Source of the DNA: Takakia lepidozioides
Lineage: Eukaryota > Streptophyta > Takakiopsida > Takakiales > Takakiaceae
DNA: 64,000 nucleotides
Direction: 5' to 3'
Assembly (NCBI GenBank): GCA_030704615.1
Contig: CM060733.1
Location: forward strand, 35,526,001 to 35,590,000
Under the pieces are notes generated by a model that saw nothing but the letters and a program-made list of their open reading frames with translations, was not told where the DNA came from and made no database searches. The position numbers and the translations under genes were made by a program. Positions 40,651 through 53,700 of this stretch are shown piece by piece. Positions within the stretch are counted from its first letter, which is position 1, and each line of letters begins with the position of its first letter.

Positions 40651-42355
40651 CTAAAGGGGAGCTGTAACTCCAGTACGTATTGCCTCTTTAAACTTCTCCA
40701 TAGCTCTCGGAGGCAGTCCAATCACCATTGTCAAATTCTTCTTTTCCCCCTCACTTCCATCTGGCAATGCAAGGTAAACTGCCTTGCGCTCTCGCATGAC
40801 AGGTGCAAAGTAAATTGGCTTTCCCCACCCAAAGTCTATCTCATACGCAGCCAACCGGGACCAGTCGGTAATCGTAAAGGAGAAATTGATCTTTGAAGTT
40901 GGCATCTTCTTTAACTCCTGAATGTAATCAACTCCGGATCTCAAGTAATTGTCTGTGATCAAAGCAACCCCTTCTTGTATAAGCCCCACCGCATAAGACA
41001 GAGGCTTGGATAGGAGCTCTTCAGCTGTGGTGATAGCGAAAGCTACATAAGTTGCGTTACCAACATAGTCGGACGGAACGGGCGGAAAAAACTTTGAACG
41101 CACATCAACTGCCAGGAGTAGTCTAGTTTTCTGGGATGGCTCCATTTCAAGTGCTTTCGTGCGTGCTCGCCAAACGTGGGCTGCGAGCGTCTCAAAAGTG
41201 GAGCACTTGCTCACATAACCCGGCTTTCCCAATATTTGTTGTCTTAACTCTGTGAGGGTTTCACGGGTGAAATAGAAAGAGTTGTACACAAAATCATCAC
41301 CCAAGAGATTTTCTGACAGATCCATGTTGTCATATTCATGGTGTGGGAAGTCAATCCGAAGTGGAGATCTTGGGCGAAAGACTGTACGGTCCAAGAATGG
41401 AGCAAGTCTCAAAGTGGTACTGTCTCCACGCGCTATAGCAGCCCAAGCATTTAGGAACTGAATGACTGCGATGCCGTCCAGAAACAAATGATTAAGGCCT
41501 AAGCCGCATGCGAACCCACCACACCTGAACCTTGTCACCTGCTACCATAGGGGGGGGATTCTTGAAACCAAAACTTAGCTGTTCCTGATTCGACTTGAGG
41601 ACTCGGACATGCAGAGCATGTCCGACATACAATATTGTGACATATGATATCGAATCTGTAAAACTAGTTGGGTCGTCGTCTATCTACAGAGCAAAACCAC
41701 CATTGGACCTCCTTAAGAGTGCAAGCATTTGAAGAAAGATGCATTCACATCAGTATCCGTTAATCAAAATTTCCTCTAATCTGGAAGGTTTTTAAGCACT
41801 TACAGTGAGCAGGAAGTTTTCACTATATGCCATGCACACATGGCAACCATGAAGCAAAATTTTGACTTCAGTTATGAGTTACCGATGAGTTACCTGAAAA
41901 ACCAACGCAGGGGTTACAAGTTGCTGATGCAATGCCTCCTGATTCATTGCCTCTGGAAGTGAGTAGACCAGCTGCATCAATCTCGGGTCGGGCTTGCCAG
42001 ACTTGGTATATTTCTCCAAGTCAGATATGGCGGCATCTGCCTCAGCTTCCACAAACACGATCCCTTCGCCATTACAGTTGACTTCGAGTTCCCCCTCCAA
42101 ACTGATCTGAAGTCTTCCTGCTAGAGGGTAATAGGGGACAAGTATCTTGGAAAGTGCCTCCCTTATCGCTTTTGCTGGATTGTCATTGTCTTTGGTAGAA
42201 TTGGCATGATACAAGTTAACAGCCTGTACTGTTGTAAGAAGGGGCTGATCCAGGTTGGAAAGATACATCACATGATTTTTGGTAGGAACAGCTGGAACAA
42301 CCATAGTTCGGTATTTCAAGATCACTTGCAGCTTTGGCTCAGCTACGATTCCCAT
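40651..42355 (-). CDS. BAHD acyltransferase, omega-hydroxyacid hydroxycinnamoyl transferase-like
   Basis: Two exons, 42355-41894 and 41538-40651, flank a 355-bp intron with GT (41893) and AG (41539). The joined protein is 449 residues, the usual BAHD length. The family moves an acyl group from CoA to an alcohol or amine in the cytosol. HLFLD in the second exon is the HXXXD catalytic motif, and DFGWGKP is the conserved structural motif. YYPLAGRL and RFRCGGFACGLGLNH are further signatures. VPAVPTKNHVMYLSNLDQ and KPDPRLMQLVY are closest, in my reading, to the feruloyl/caffeoyl transferases acting on omega-hydroxy fatty acids in suberin and cutin; other BAHD substrates are possible. The intron interrupts at QVT, a position shared by many plant members. 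No frame damage is seen. It stands alone with mobile elements on both sides. Confidence 0.9.
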
Positions 42356-42787
42356 GCTTTCTGGAAGTCTATTTCGTCCAGAATGGAAGCGAGAACGTCA
42401 ATGGGTCACTTCAAACCGATGTCTAAGATGTCTCGGAAGCTGAGAGCATTCAAATAACCTCAAAACGGAAGTTACGAGGTAGATACTTGGGACCTTCCTC
42501 CTTCCTCGACCCAGTTGCAGATCTTCGGACTTGAGCTTTCAGCGATACAACTTTCTGTCTGTGCCTATCCTCGATATCGTTCTTCCTTGTGTCTCTTGGC
42601 AAGAAGCAAGCTACAACGCCCATGAAAACGTGATGAGCTATTGATCTTGCTTCGCCGGCACCTCTTTGTGAACTTTCAAGTCGCATTTCTCTGTTACTGC
42701 GCGTCCCTGCTATGGTTGTTTCAGTCTGGCACTGTACTAATTTCTAGCACATGTGCTAATTTACTGTAGTAATTGGGCATTATGACA

Positions 42788-42862
42788 CCCAGTCCATTAG
42801 CTCAGTCTGGTGAAATAGTGACTGTCACTCGGTGATTCATTTGTTCAAATCCTGCTACCTTG
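42788..42862 (+). repeat. tRNA-like segment (SINE head or tRNA relic)
   Basis: TTAGCTCAGTCTGG resembles box A, and TTGTTCAAATCC about 45 bases on resembles box B. The stems are imperfect, so a SINE head or tRNA pseudogene is more likely than a functional gene. Confidence 0.4.
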
Positions 42863-43090
42863 AGGCTTGATGTATGTGTTGTGTCTACTTCTCCCTTCCC
42901 TTTGGCTTCCGAAATCATGAAGGATTTTTGAGGCAGATTATGCGCTTTAGAGACAAATTAAGAAGCAGAATATGCAGTGCTGCGCATTATTATGCTTTTG
43001 CATAATGCCCAGCTTGACTTTCCAAAACGATGTACAGCCGATCCAAGGCTGCAGAGCCGCCCATAATGTGTTTTTTTCTTCACTTTTTCC

Positions 43091-43238
43091 AAAATCGCCA
43101 CAAAGGCTACAAGTAAATTCTACGCAGTGCCCATGTGGCGAGAATAACGAGGTGGCAGGGCTAGAAAACTGGCTATATAACAGGTGTCACATTTAACAAG
43201 TCCACGTAGGAAATTCTGGCTCCTTTCTGGCGATTTTT
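43091..43238. mobile_element. MITE with AAAATCGCCA termini, copy 1
   Basis: AAAATCGCCA at 43091-43100 faces TGGCGATTTT at 43228-43237. The interior (ATGTGGCGAGAATAACGAGG; TATATAACAGGTGTCACAT) matches the element at 47354-47585. About 148 bp, non-coding. Confidence 0.65.
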
Positions 43239-43289
43239 TCGATGTTTACTCCCATAATTCCTTTATAAAAGTAGCCGTCCCATTTTTAT

Positions 43290-43311
43290 TAATAATAATA
43301 ATAATAATAAT
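43290..43311. repeat. (TAA)n tract, probable LINE tail
   Basis: About seven TAA/ATA units lie directly after the LINE 3' region. The position fits a simple-repeat tail formed at insertion. Confidence 0.75.
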
Positions 43312-45709
43312 ATTTTTGGGTTAACAGGGTTAACTTTATTCTGAAATATTTTTGGTAGGCGAGGCCCTTACATAGATGGTTAGGAGGGAAAAAATTAAAC
43401 CCTCTGATTACGCCATAAGGCACATACACCGTAGTCAGTGAATCGGAGCCTAACCACTCATGATGAGTAATAACCAACTATCCAGCCCGAGGCCTTAGGC
43501 CTTTTTGCGTAATGCGGCTAAGTGGTGGCGATCCCACCGGATTCGATAATGTATGTTCCTCAAAACCATAGCTGCTAGAGTCAAAAACTAGCTACGACTA
43601 GGCCTGCTTCAGCGGATTGCTTGCCCGACGGACCTAGCGGAAAGTGAGCCTGGAGGCTTTTGATGATTGCTTAACGTGCTTCCAGTTGATATTTCTATCA
43701 AACTCCGGCGAGGCTGTGGACGGTACCCATGGCGTCTCTCCAAGCCCTCGGGGGCAGTTTGTTCCAGTCGCAACGATCCGGATTGGGGCTGTTGCAGATA
43801 ATCCCATTCCGCCCCCAGGTCGCAATGAAGGTAGAGTGTAGCTGGGTAGCTTGTTGGTCCGATCGTGCTCTCTCGATATCTGCACATAGTTTTTTCCACG
43901 CTTTCCTGGCTTCAATTTGCATGTCCATGTAGATTTTTGCAAGGAGTGAGAAAGTTCTAGTTGTTTTTGCATTGAAAGTTTTTTCGCATCTTATTTTCCA
44001 GAGGTGCCAGAGTGTAGCACTTCTAAGAATATCGTAAACTGGGCAGTGATTGGTTTTTGTTTTTGTTGTTGGGTCATAATTCAGCAGAATGGCCGCCGGG
44101 GTGAGGTTTATGTTCCCCTGGTTCTGTAGAAGCTTGCGACAAGGGGCCAGACTGCTGCTGATCCGTGACAGTGGAGCAGGCAGTGCTCTACTGTTTCCAT
44201 TAGGGCAGCTGAACAGCATTTGCAGAGGAGGGCAGCATCAAATCCCAACCATTCCCCCACTTTTATTTCCCTGTTTGCTATTTGCCAAAGAAACGGTGCT
44301 ACCTTGGCTGGTCTTGTTTTGTTCCAAATTGTCCCCCAGATGGAGTTCCAGTTTTCAATCTGGAAGTTCAGGTGACTCCATCTCTCGTTCCATTTACCCA
44401 ATAGGGGCTGGGGGTTCAACATTGCTGAGTATGTTTTTTTGGTTGTGTACTCAAAGAATGGCTTGGGGGATGGCCTGAAATTCCAATGCCACTCTTTGGG
44501 ATCCATGTCCAGATCTTGTAGGGGTCTCCCACCAATCCAAACAAATGTTTGATTAGCCAACCAGCTTATCAGGGAAGTGGTGAGCGGTGGGAGAGGGTTC
44601 ATCTCCTTAGCTGGGGATGACCACCAACAGATCCTTATGGGGGTGTGGGTGAAGTGAGGGGTGGGTAGGGGTTGACGGTTTTGAAGGGTAAGCCTCATGG
44701 AGTTCACTTCGCAGTGAAAGCGATATCCGGAGAATTAATATTCGGTTTTTTCGGTGACAAACAGAATGGTAATAGTGTTGTTGATTATTCCCAATGTCCA
44801 GAAAGTGTCATTGGGCATTACTGGGCCTTTAATAAGGTTAGGTAGCCATAGTGCTGACGCTGATCGGAGAATGGTATCATATGACTTGGTGGCTCTGGCT
44901 GCAGCTACGGAGATTGCAATTTGATCTTTTGACCGGAAGCTGGCATTCGACCATATGTGTTTGACCTTATGAATGCCATTTACCTCCCAGGCAGACCATT
45001 TGGGAGCCTGATTTTTGTGATTTGGATATGGGATATTGGTATTGAGAAACAGGGATTTGCGGAGGGTTTCTTCGTACGATTCCGGGTCTGATTTTGTAAG
45101 ATAGGGCCTGAGCTTGGCCCATGCTTGCCAGATTGCCGTCCACAGGGGGGATCCGACTTGTTTATGTTTGAAGCCATTTACCATCCATCTATAAGAAGGG
45201 TTCCAGACAACCGTCCGCAGCGGAGAGGCCAAGGCAATGTTGTCGCATACCAGGTGTTTCCAGGCCCCTCTTTCTGGTCCCATAAATCTGGGGATCCATT
45301 TCGCTAGAAGTGCAGTAACCAGTCCCCCTTTCTTCTTTGGTAGACATATCTGCTTCCACGACACCTGTGGCCTTTTTTTCTCCGAGGGGTGCTTTGCCCC
45401 CCATACAAAGTTGCGCAAGAGCTTTTTCATTTCATTCACTTGCATTTCGTTGGGCCTCCATGCTGAGGCGAAATATGATTGGCTACCAGCACCCTACTGT
45501 TAAAGACAAATGGTAGCTGCCCCAATGAGCCAGCTTGGTTCTAGATTTGACTTGCATTGCCTCAAAAATCTGTTGATCCGATAGATCTATGCCATACATA
45601 TAACCTAGCAAGGTTGTTGATTGCCCTGGTTTCAGCCATCTAAGACCTTTATCTTGTCCCCAAATTGGGTCAACTCCCAGAGTTGAGGCCGAGGTTTCTC
45701 CCACCAGAA

Positions 45710-45900
45710 CACTTGAGCAGTAGGCTCAAGTGGTAGCCTAGTGGTTAGGTGTTTGTGCCTTGCCTGTGCATAACCTAGGTGATCCTGGGTTCAATCCTTC
45801 AACATGTGCCTTCAGACCGTCCATTGGGCCCTCGATGGCCTCTGTGTTGAGCAGTAGGCTCTGTAAATTCACTGGACGTTAAAGAAACTTCTCTTCTTTA
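45710..45900 (+). mobile_element. tRNA-derived SINE inserted in the LINE
   Basis: Box A TAGCCTAGTGG (45734-45744) and box B GGTTCAATCC (45788-45797) form an RNA polymerase III promoter. The 191-bp unit is flanked by TCCCACCAGAA at 45699-45709 and 45901-45911. Removing it and one copy of the duplication rejoins the LINE frame (WGKTCAFLVG into GETSAS). The 3' end is T/C-rich, not a long poly(A). Confidence 0.9.
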
Positions 45901-46085
45901 TCCCACCAGAAAGGCACACGTTTTGCCCCAGTTAATCTTGAATCCAGAGGCCTGGCAGAATGCTTGCAGTAAACTGCTGGCATTATCTAGATTGGAGTGT
46001 GTGGCCTGTAAAGCTAGGAACCTATCGTCTCAGAACATGGATTCTTTAATTTGTTGCAGCTGTCTAGTGAAGTGATTTGTAATAT

Positions 46086-47353
46086 ATGAAGACAGGTGAT
46101 GTGGTGGCTTGCCTCCATCATATGGGCCCACGTGTCCACCCCTTTGCCCTCTCCTTTCCTGCATTTCCACTTGGCCCTTCACTACCGTACGTCATGCCAT
46201 CCAATGGTGCACGTTTTTAAAATTTGGATTATAATTTTATTGTATTACTATCACACACTCCAAGTATTTACAGTGTAATCGGTCACAAGGTCCACATGCC
46301 TGCTCTTAACCCTTAATGGACGCTAAAAAAGGGTGCATACCCTTATGGACGAGGGTGTAACTTCTTACCCCCAATCATCCATGTGGATGAACCTTATACT
46401 TATGTGCATATCTACTAGATCCATGTCCTGTCAAAAATATACGCAAATTGACCGTTGCATTCGGGAAATTATAACAAACTAATATGCCCCAATTTATAAA
46501 TATATTCAAAAATTGCATGGAAAAAATTGTTTGACCACAAAATAGAAGTATCGAGTTGAATCGTGACCATACATATGGCGTCCACCCATGCCTGCAGATA
46601 CCTTAGTGGCCTGCTCAGGCCTTCACCCCTCCAGAGGTTATTTTTTCCTCTTGTATCGCTAATCCCGTTCTTAAAAAAAAACAAAAAACAAAAGTGGCCA
46701 AATTGGTAGCTCGTTGGTGGATCTATTGTGGGGAGTGATTTTGACATGTTACTGCCAATGTGGTTGACAGGAAAGTATCAAAAAATAGATAACTACTAGG
46801 CGTTTAGGGGTTAGTAGTTAGTATAGTTGTGTTGTCAACCATCCAGCCTGCCCGCCCGTGCAGGTTGTGGGACCCAGACAGGGAAATTTAGCAGGCTGAG
46901 GAAGGCCAGGCCGCAAGGCGTAGAGAGGTGGGGGAAAAGCTTGCCGGGCTCCAAGAGCAGTAGGCAGCACTGGAGGGGGACGTTTTTGAACTGTCGAAAA
47001 TGGAGACTGAGCGTGGGGCCTACCCGTGTCACGGTGACCGCGCGGACGTGAGGCGCCACACTTGGGGCCGTGGCAGCGGGTAGCGGCGGGCCGGCCGGGG
47101 CGCGTTCAACTCGTGGCCTTTTCTGTGAGTAGCGATGATTATCGCTTTAACGGTGTCCGCAGAGAGTTTGCTGGGAGGAGCAACTCCTGATTCCTGATAC
47201 GGAGAGTGTGTCAGTGCTGCAGCCTGCTATACTTCAAACTTGAAATACTCAATCATTTGATTTGCTGTAGAATGTCTTGGGGTGGCCTGCCGCCCACCAC
47301 CTCATTAAAGATACAAGTTGCTCTATCTGGAGGATCTCCATTTGTTTTTTCAC
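46086..47353. other. Intergenic; GC-rich patch at 46840-47110
   Basis: No gene is recognised. The patch is markedly GC-rich in an AT-rich setting and includes GTCACGGTGAC and GGGCCGGCCGG. Short frames on both strands there have no recognisable content. Confidence 0.5.
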
Positions 47354-47585
47354 AAAATCGCCACAAGCGCCACATGTAGATTCTACCCAGCGCCAATGTG
47401 GCGAGAACAACGAGGTGGCTATATAGCAGGTCTCACATTCTAACAGGTCCACGTAGGAAAAATCTGGCTCCTAACATTAACGAGGTGGCAGGGTTAGAAA
47501 AGTGACTATATAACAGGTGTCAAATTATAACAAGTCCAGGTACGAAAAATCTGCCTCCATTGGCGCTTTTTAGCGATTTTTTTTC
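47354..47585. mobile_element. MITE with AAAATCGCCA termini, copy 2 with internal duplication
   Basis: The left end AAAATCGCCA (47354-47363) and the right end AGCGATTTTTT pair as in the copy at 43091. The interior block (ACGAGGTGGC ... AACAGGT) occurs twice, which accounts for the greater length. Confidence 0.6.
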
Positions 47586-50500
47586 TTCTTCCATAATTCC
47601 CTTAAAAAAGTAGCTGGCCCATTTTCCAGGTCAAAATCTGGCTATCATTTGCCAGATTTAGAAACATTAACTGGGGAAGGACAGAATTTTCTTGAGTTAG
47701 AAAACTTATAACTACCTCCATGCAAGTAGTTTCCTTCACTAAGGTATTTGCAAAAACAAGTTAGACTGTCTCAATGGGGATAGTCATAATCAAACAACCA
47801 CTTACTAGTGCTGATACAGGCCAATGACCGGATCAGGTCGTCTGCAATTGGTGGAAATTGTCTTTGCAGACCAGTGTTGCGCGGACATTTTATTTCGCCT
47901 TAGACCCCTGGAGGGTCCCAACTCGGATATATATATATATATGTGGATATGCTGGTGGTCAAAACATTAAATATCCGCCTCCGTTAGGAACAGCCAGATA
48001 TGAAGCGATGGGATAACCAGATCCGGTTGAGAACCGGGTTGCCTTTTTTTGGTATTTGTTAGTGGCCCAAAAGATGCAGGTTATGAGATCCGACATTTAG
48101 AACCAGAGGGTATAATCCGGTTAATAGTTTATTATCATAATCCAGATAACAACCTATAATAACCTTTACTATATTTTTAATACATTATATTTCTAAATTT
48201 GGGATATTTTTTATTTAATTAAAATATACTTGTACTTGTTTGATAACCGGATACTGAAGCGTCGCAGGCCATCGACATTTAAACTCCATTTGTCCATAAC
48301 CGCATAGGCTTTATTTGTTGTCAACCGGCAGGACATTAGAAACAAAAAAGCTCCAAAACTCCTGAACCCGAGGATGTGAACACAAAGTTGAAGTTAAACA
48401 TCCAGCGTAACCGGCTGATATCTGAAAAATCAAGTAATCATGCAACACTGGACCAGACACACGAGACTCGCTAGTAGTTCAGGAGCATAGCTCTGGATTT
48501 GGGATGAACCAATCTTGTCCAACGTAGGGTTGGACGCCAACCTACCTTCTGCATCCAACGCAAATACAAAAAACAGGAAACCACGGTTGGACTCCCAGAT
48601 TATAAAGTTTGATCTTGGGCCAATGGTGAAATCAACATAGACTGTCTCTCTCAAATGTTGAAATAAACCGTGCAAATGTTTTCCAAACAGCGTGGGAAAT
48701 TGGGCATGGATTCCCTAACCTTGTGAACAATATTGCTCGCTCTTCTTCTTTGCCATCCAATAGCCATGACCAACTATGGCAAGAGTGCCAAATTTGCATA
48801 CCATCCAGCTATAAACTTTTCTAAACCAGAAATAGCAAAAACAGAGAATTTTGGTTAAACCCCACTTCATCTCTCTAACCAAATAGAGCCAGTGGCCACA
48901 TTTGGGGAACACACCAAATTTGTGATTGAAGTGCAACAGAACAAATGTGTAAGTCCTAAAAAGTTGGTCAAAGTTGTGTGTATTGTTTGCAAGGGCATAT
49001 AAATTTGCCGATTCTTAGAGATACAAAAACGGGAAGGCTTATAAGGAAAGTGAATACAAGGTGAGTGCAAGACCCAAGTGGGAGCAGTGTTTTTTTTTTT
49101 TGGCAAAAACTCGCCAAATGGCGACCTCAAAACATTAAAATGGAATATTCTGTCGCAAATTCCCTGTTTTTTCATGGATGAAATCGCCAAACTTCCACAA
49201 GGAAAAAAAAAAGATGGATGAATTCGCCAAATGTGGATGATATAAATGAATGAAAGTACATATGAGGATGATTCTATCCAAATTTTCAATGGATGAACAG
49301 AATATATAGCTATTTCTTGTAGCCACTCGTGCTATTTTTCAAATTTAAGAAAAAAATCACTGAGTGGGAGTTGAACCCATCAGCATGCCTAGCAACATGC
49401 AAAATCATGAGGGTGATCAATCTGTCAAATGGGACAGCTACATACATTCGGCATATATGAATATGAGGGTACATCTCATACAAGTCCAGCTTTGAGGATA
49501 TCACCACAAACCTCTTTGTTTTTGCACTGACGTCTTTATCTATGAAGCCTTATAATCCAATGCATGCACTTGAAGATCTTGTGTTGGAGTAAGTACTACT
49601 GATCCTCTAACACTACATCTTCAGGCCCATTTGAATTTAGGCCACCCCAAACTGCTTAGCTAGTCATGTTTATTACTTCCATGCTACTGTATTTTCGATT
49701 AACAAAATCTCCCTGCTCACCTCGCATACGCCAAAGCCTCGTCAATCCTTGGGGCCTGGGATCCTTTCTGCAGCAGAGATATAAAATCACAACAACCAGA
49801 CAGCACGCAGCATGGAATGGAATAGAAGTCAGACACACACACACACCCTCTGTCGAATCACAGGGCTCAAACAACCATTTGTCTCCCTGCCTAAAGAGAC
49901 TCATTTCTAGTGGGCATGGAGACCTAACTACAGCAGGTTCCCAATGAAGTTGGCGCCTATATCAATGAGCCCCAGTGTATCAATATCCAGTTTAAACCGA
50001 GCTCAGTACAGCTATTCACATCCCCTTGAATAAAAGACAAATAATTTCGAATAGAGTTTCCACAGTGCAGAATTATATTATATAAGTCTCACAAGCATTT
50101 GAGCTAGACATCTGACATATCCCCCAAGAGGAGTGCCCAGTGCTGGGAAGCTGCAAAATAAGTTAATGAATTCACAGGCCAAATAGAACCACACAAGTTG
50201 CCAACAACAGGACTTGTGAGTCCCTTTAACTGTAATCATCTTGAAAAGAGATTTTGTCAAATACGGAGAGTGAAGCCAACATACCCTACCCCACCTAACT
50301 TGCCAGAGAAACTATACTGCATGCTGGTTGTGAGACCCATAATGTTCGACTCTTCTTTAATCACCAAGTTGTTGAGGAATGGCCGTTATGGTACATCAAG
50401 AATACAATGTCCCAACAAGGAGCTGCAACATAAGGGCTTCATTGTTAGCTGCTAAGAATTATCCCCAGATGGATGGCCCTCCATACGGAAATGTCCTTCA

Positions 50501-50719
50501 ACACAATCTGCGCATGTGTAGCCCAATGGTTAGGCTACTTGAGGTGGGTCTGATTCCATGCCCTTGCTGACCACATCAGAGGTTCACATGAGTCCAGCCT
50601 GCAACAGCAAATCGTGAAACCCTAGCTTTTCAGTTTGTTGGCTTCAAAAGCCAAATGCTTCCACCATACTGTCAAACAATTAGAGAATGTCTACCTCCAA
50701 ATGGAAGTATGTGTCCTCA
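47586..50719. other. Intergenic DNA downstream of the SAC3 gene
   Basis: No convincing gene. It holds (AT)n at 47927-47942, (CA)n near 49834-49848, and AAACTCGCCAAATGGCGA-type words at 49100-49230 that recall the MITE ends. A weak tRNA-like head lies at about 50516-50600 (TAGCCCAATGGTTAGG, then AGGTTCACATG). Confidence 0.55.
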
Positions 50720-53700
50720 TCATTCACAATTGTTACATGTACTGGATGGCCCAAATCCAAAGCAATCCTCCAACTTGTGGTCGACAATCTCCTGTGCTTG
50801 CCAACATCGTTTCAGCAAGTCATCCAGATGATGCATGCTCTCATTTGACGTCCACGAGGGCAAATCACCCATACTACTACCTGTTCTGTGTGCATGGATG
50901 GGGCTCAGCTCCCCAAACCCACCTTGTGGGGTTTTACCATCTTGACAAGCAGTGGCCCCAGGGTCTTTCAACGCACCACTGAACTGAGTGTCAGCAAAAC
51001 ACATATCTGAGCTTGCCCGCCGTTTCATCCAATCCACAGTCGAGCTCAAATTAGCCACCATTTTCTCGAGTTTTATTTCTTCAACTGTGACTGGCAGCTC
51101 AAATCTTTGACACAATTGGTCAAATTCCTCTCTGCTCTTCCATGGTGCAAAACTTTTGAAACTAGTCCCTTGCAATGCCCCGTTTGTAAGTGAATGGTTT
51201 GCATGGTCCAAAAAAGGGGTTCCAGGAAAGGATGAGGGTTTTTGTTGCTTTCTAGAGGAGGTTGGCACAGAATCTTCCAGCAATCCATCCACCGAGAAAG
51301 ACCAAGAATGGCTTGGCATGTTGTTCCTCACTTCCACACCTTCCTTGCCACTCGTGATATCCTTTTCCTTCATACCTACTGAGATAATCTTCTCCGCGTG
51401 ATCTTGGAGCCCAACTTGTTTACAGTTGCTATGTTGGGCATTGGTCCCCACTTCCTGCCCCTCAAACATATCCTCAAACATTAACTTCACCTGGTGTGGA
51501 ACACCAAACAGGCTGCCTGCCACAATCTCATTACAAAACGGAATGCCTTGCTCAATCTCGTCCAACTCAAACTGCTGCTCTAGCTCCTCATCCGCGATTA
51601 ACACATACACAATCGGAGGAGGCTCGCTGTTGAGAAGTAGCAACCGGGCTTGATAGATCGCCTGGAAGATAACAGCCCAATGAGGGACAAGCACACGACC
51701 TGATTCTGTCCACTCCAGCATGCATGCTCTCTGTACCATGAGTTGTGCTTGCCGAATAGTGGCTGCACTGTCCTGTCTTGTTCCATCAAGTAGGGCCAAA
51801 TACTGCTGCAATGCCCGCTCAACCACCCCCTATATACAAAGTCGACAGTGATGGATGTGTTAGAGGAGAGAAAATCTATCAAGGATTAATCCAGACAAGC
51901 CCTGACACAGGCCTTCAGTGACCACTCTTTAGCTACAGATACTTCGATCTAGAGGCGGAATCTAACTAGATCTGCACACACCCAGGCTAGCACCTCTGCT
52001 TTCATGAGAGACACTGTAAGAACAGGATTTGGGAGCAGCCAAGGGAACAAAAAACCTGCTGTCCTAGACTTGGAACTTGCCTTCTGGTGCCGCACGTTCT
52101 CCCAGCTGCTTGTTGGTGAACCCTGCCTCAGCTGCTCCAAGGCAGGAAATGGAGGTAACTCGGCTAAGCGTATAGCAGTGAACATGGGATCCAAATTCAC
52201 TGACTCGTTCCACCCTAGCTGTGGCAAGCCTTCATGGAGCAACTGATACACATCGGACTCCACTTCTGGCGGAGGCCAATGGGGAGGTGCACTATCAACT
52301 GCCCTCTGCATTGCATCTGCAGTTGACTTCAATGCACGGTTGAAGACAGCCACACATCTCTCAGGAGTCACTTTGGAAGGAGCACTTGCCAACAGAAGCT
52401 TAGAATGCCCATTAAGCTTGTCCAAAACTAGAGTGCGGACGTGCATGGAGCATAAGTTGGGTTGCAACGGTGAGTTGCTAGCTAACCAAACAAGGCCCTG
52501 TTTTAGAAAATCATCACTGTAGAGGCTCGCTTGGGAATTTGACGTCACAGGTGACACACACCAACACCTGATCTTGCTACCATCCAAGTCCTGTAGACCT
52601 AAAGATGTTTCCAAATCCTTTCCTTCTTTCCCAATTTGGTCTGCCTGTTGTGTGGAAAACAATAGCAGAGGCACACCCGGGCCAGCTGGCAGGGATTGCA
52701 CGATTGCATGAAGTCGGACCCTTTCTTCACTGATTGGTTGGCCCTCCTGGATCAGAAACACAAGCCCACTGACTCCATAGCCAGAGATGTCTTCACTGGC
52801 AGTCTTGCTGACATTCTCCCACCTCTCAGCATTGATATCCAGATCCTTGGCCAGGAACCAGAGGCCTTGGGCATGGCCTTTCTCAATTCCCGCAGGGAGA
52901 AGAAGATGGCTGCCTGCAAGCTTGGCATGTAGCCACTGACCAGCCAGGTTGGATGCCTTCGGGTCACCAACTGACAACAGTAGCTTAAAGGTTATCATTT
53001 TTGACATCACGTTCCTTTCTGCAAGTGTTGGGGCCACTAGGGAGGCAACGTCTATTGGTGCCCACATTTCCTGAAGCTTCTTTGCACGCTCCTTCACAAC
53101 TTGATCAAATGCAGTAGTTGTATGTTCAGAACCTGCTCTCAAAACCTGCCAGCAGAATCAGGAGGCAAATTTCAAAGATTTTCTTCCCGCCAATTTGTTC
53201 AATATTATTCTCAGGCCTAAGAGGAGGATGTCATGAGATGTTCAGTGGATGGCAGTAGGATCAAGGTTCTCCATCCGAGAAAATTGTTCTGCAAAATCAT
53301 GGATGAGTTTGAGAGTCCAACAACAAGCAACTTCTGGAGAGGTAAAATGGTGTATAGCAGAAGTTATTAATGGCTCACCACATCTTTGCTAAGAGGGGGG
53401 CCAGCTGACAGAGAGCTCAATGCTGCCTCTGCCCTCTTCCGCCGTCGTCGCTTGTCCTCTGCCCTGATTAAAGCTTTGCGTTTCCATCGCCTGCAACAAC
53501 AGTAACACATATCACCACTTACTTACCAAACAATCTGGGATAGAAAGAAGAAATTGTGGGTGGTCCCAAAAACTTGATCAAGACAAGCAATCGATCCACC
53601 AACCACTCTTCCCTTCACTCTTTACAAACTTTTACCCTTTTGCTAAATGTTTCCCACTGGTTAAAGGTCCACATTGAATCCTATCAAATTGAACCATAAA

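Larger units (their letters stand above)
43289..46085 (-). mobile_element. 5'-truncated, decayed LINE (non-LTR retrotransposon)
   Basis: On the minus strand the RT begins at its catalytic box, where FADD has become F-stop-DD (near 46036). It then runs through SSLLQAFCQASGFKINWGKT, LKPGQSTTLLGYMYGIDLSD, LLRNFVWGAKHPSEKKRP and a zf-RVT domain (KVAPFLWQIANREIKVGEWL, then CKCCSAALMETVEHCLLHC). Frame breaks lie near 45480, 44720 and 44140. The 3' end is an (ATT)n tail at 43311-43290. A SINE sits inside at 45710-45900. The upstream RT and the endonuclease are missing. Confidence 0.88.

Noticed and set aside
42788-42862. Functional tRNA gene
   Set aside because: Box A and box B are present, but the acceptor and anticodon stems do not pair convincingly.
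46827-47059. GC-rich frames on both strands as a gene
   Set aside because: Equal-length frames on opposite strands reflect composition; no splice or domain support.
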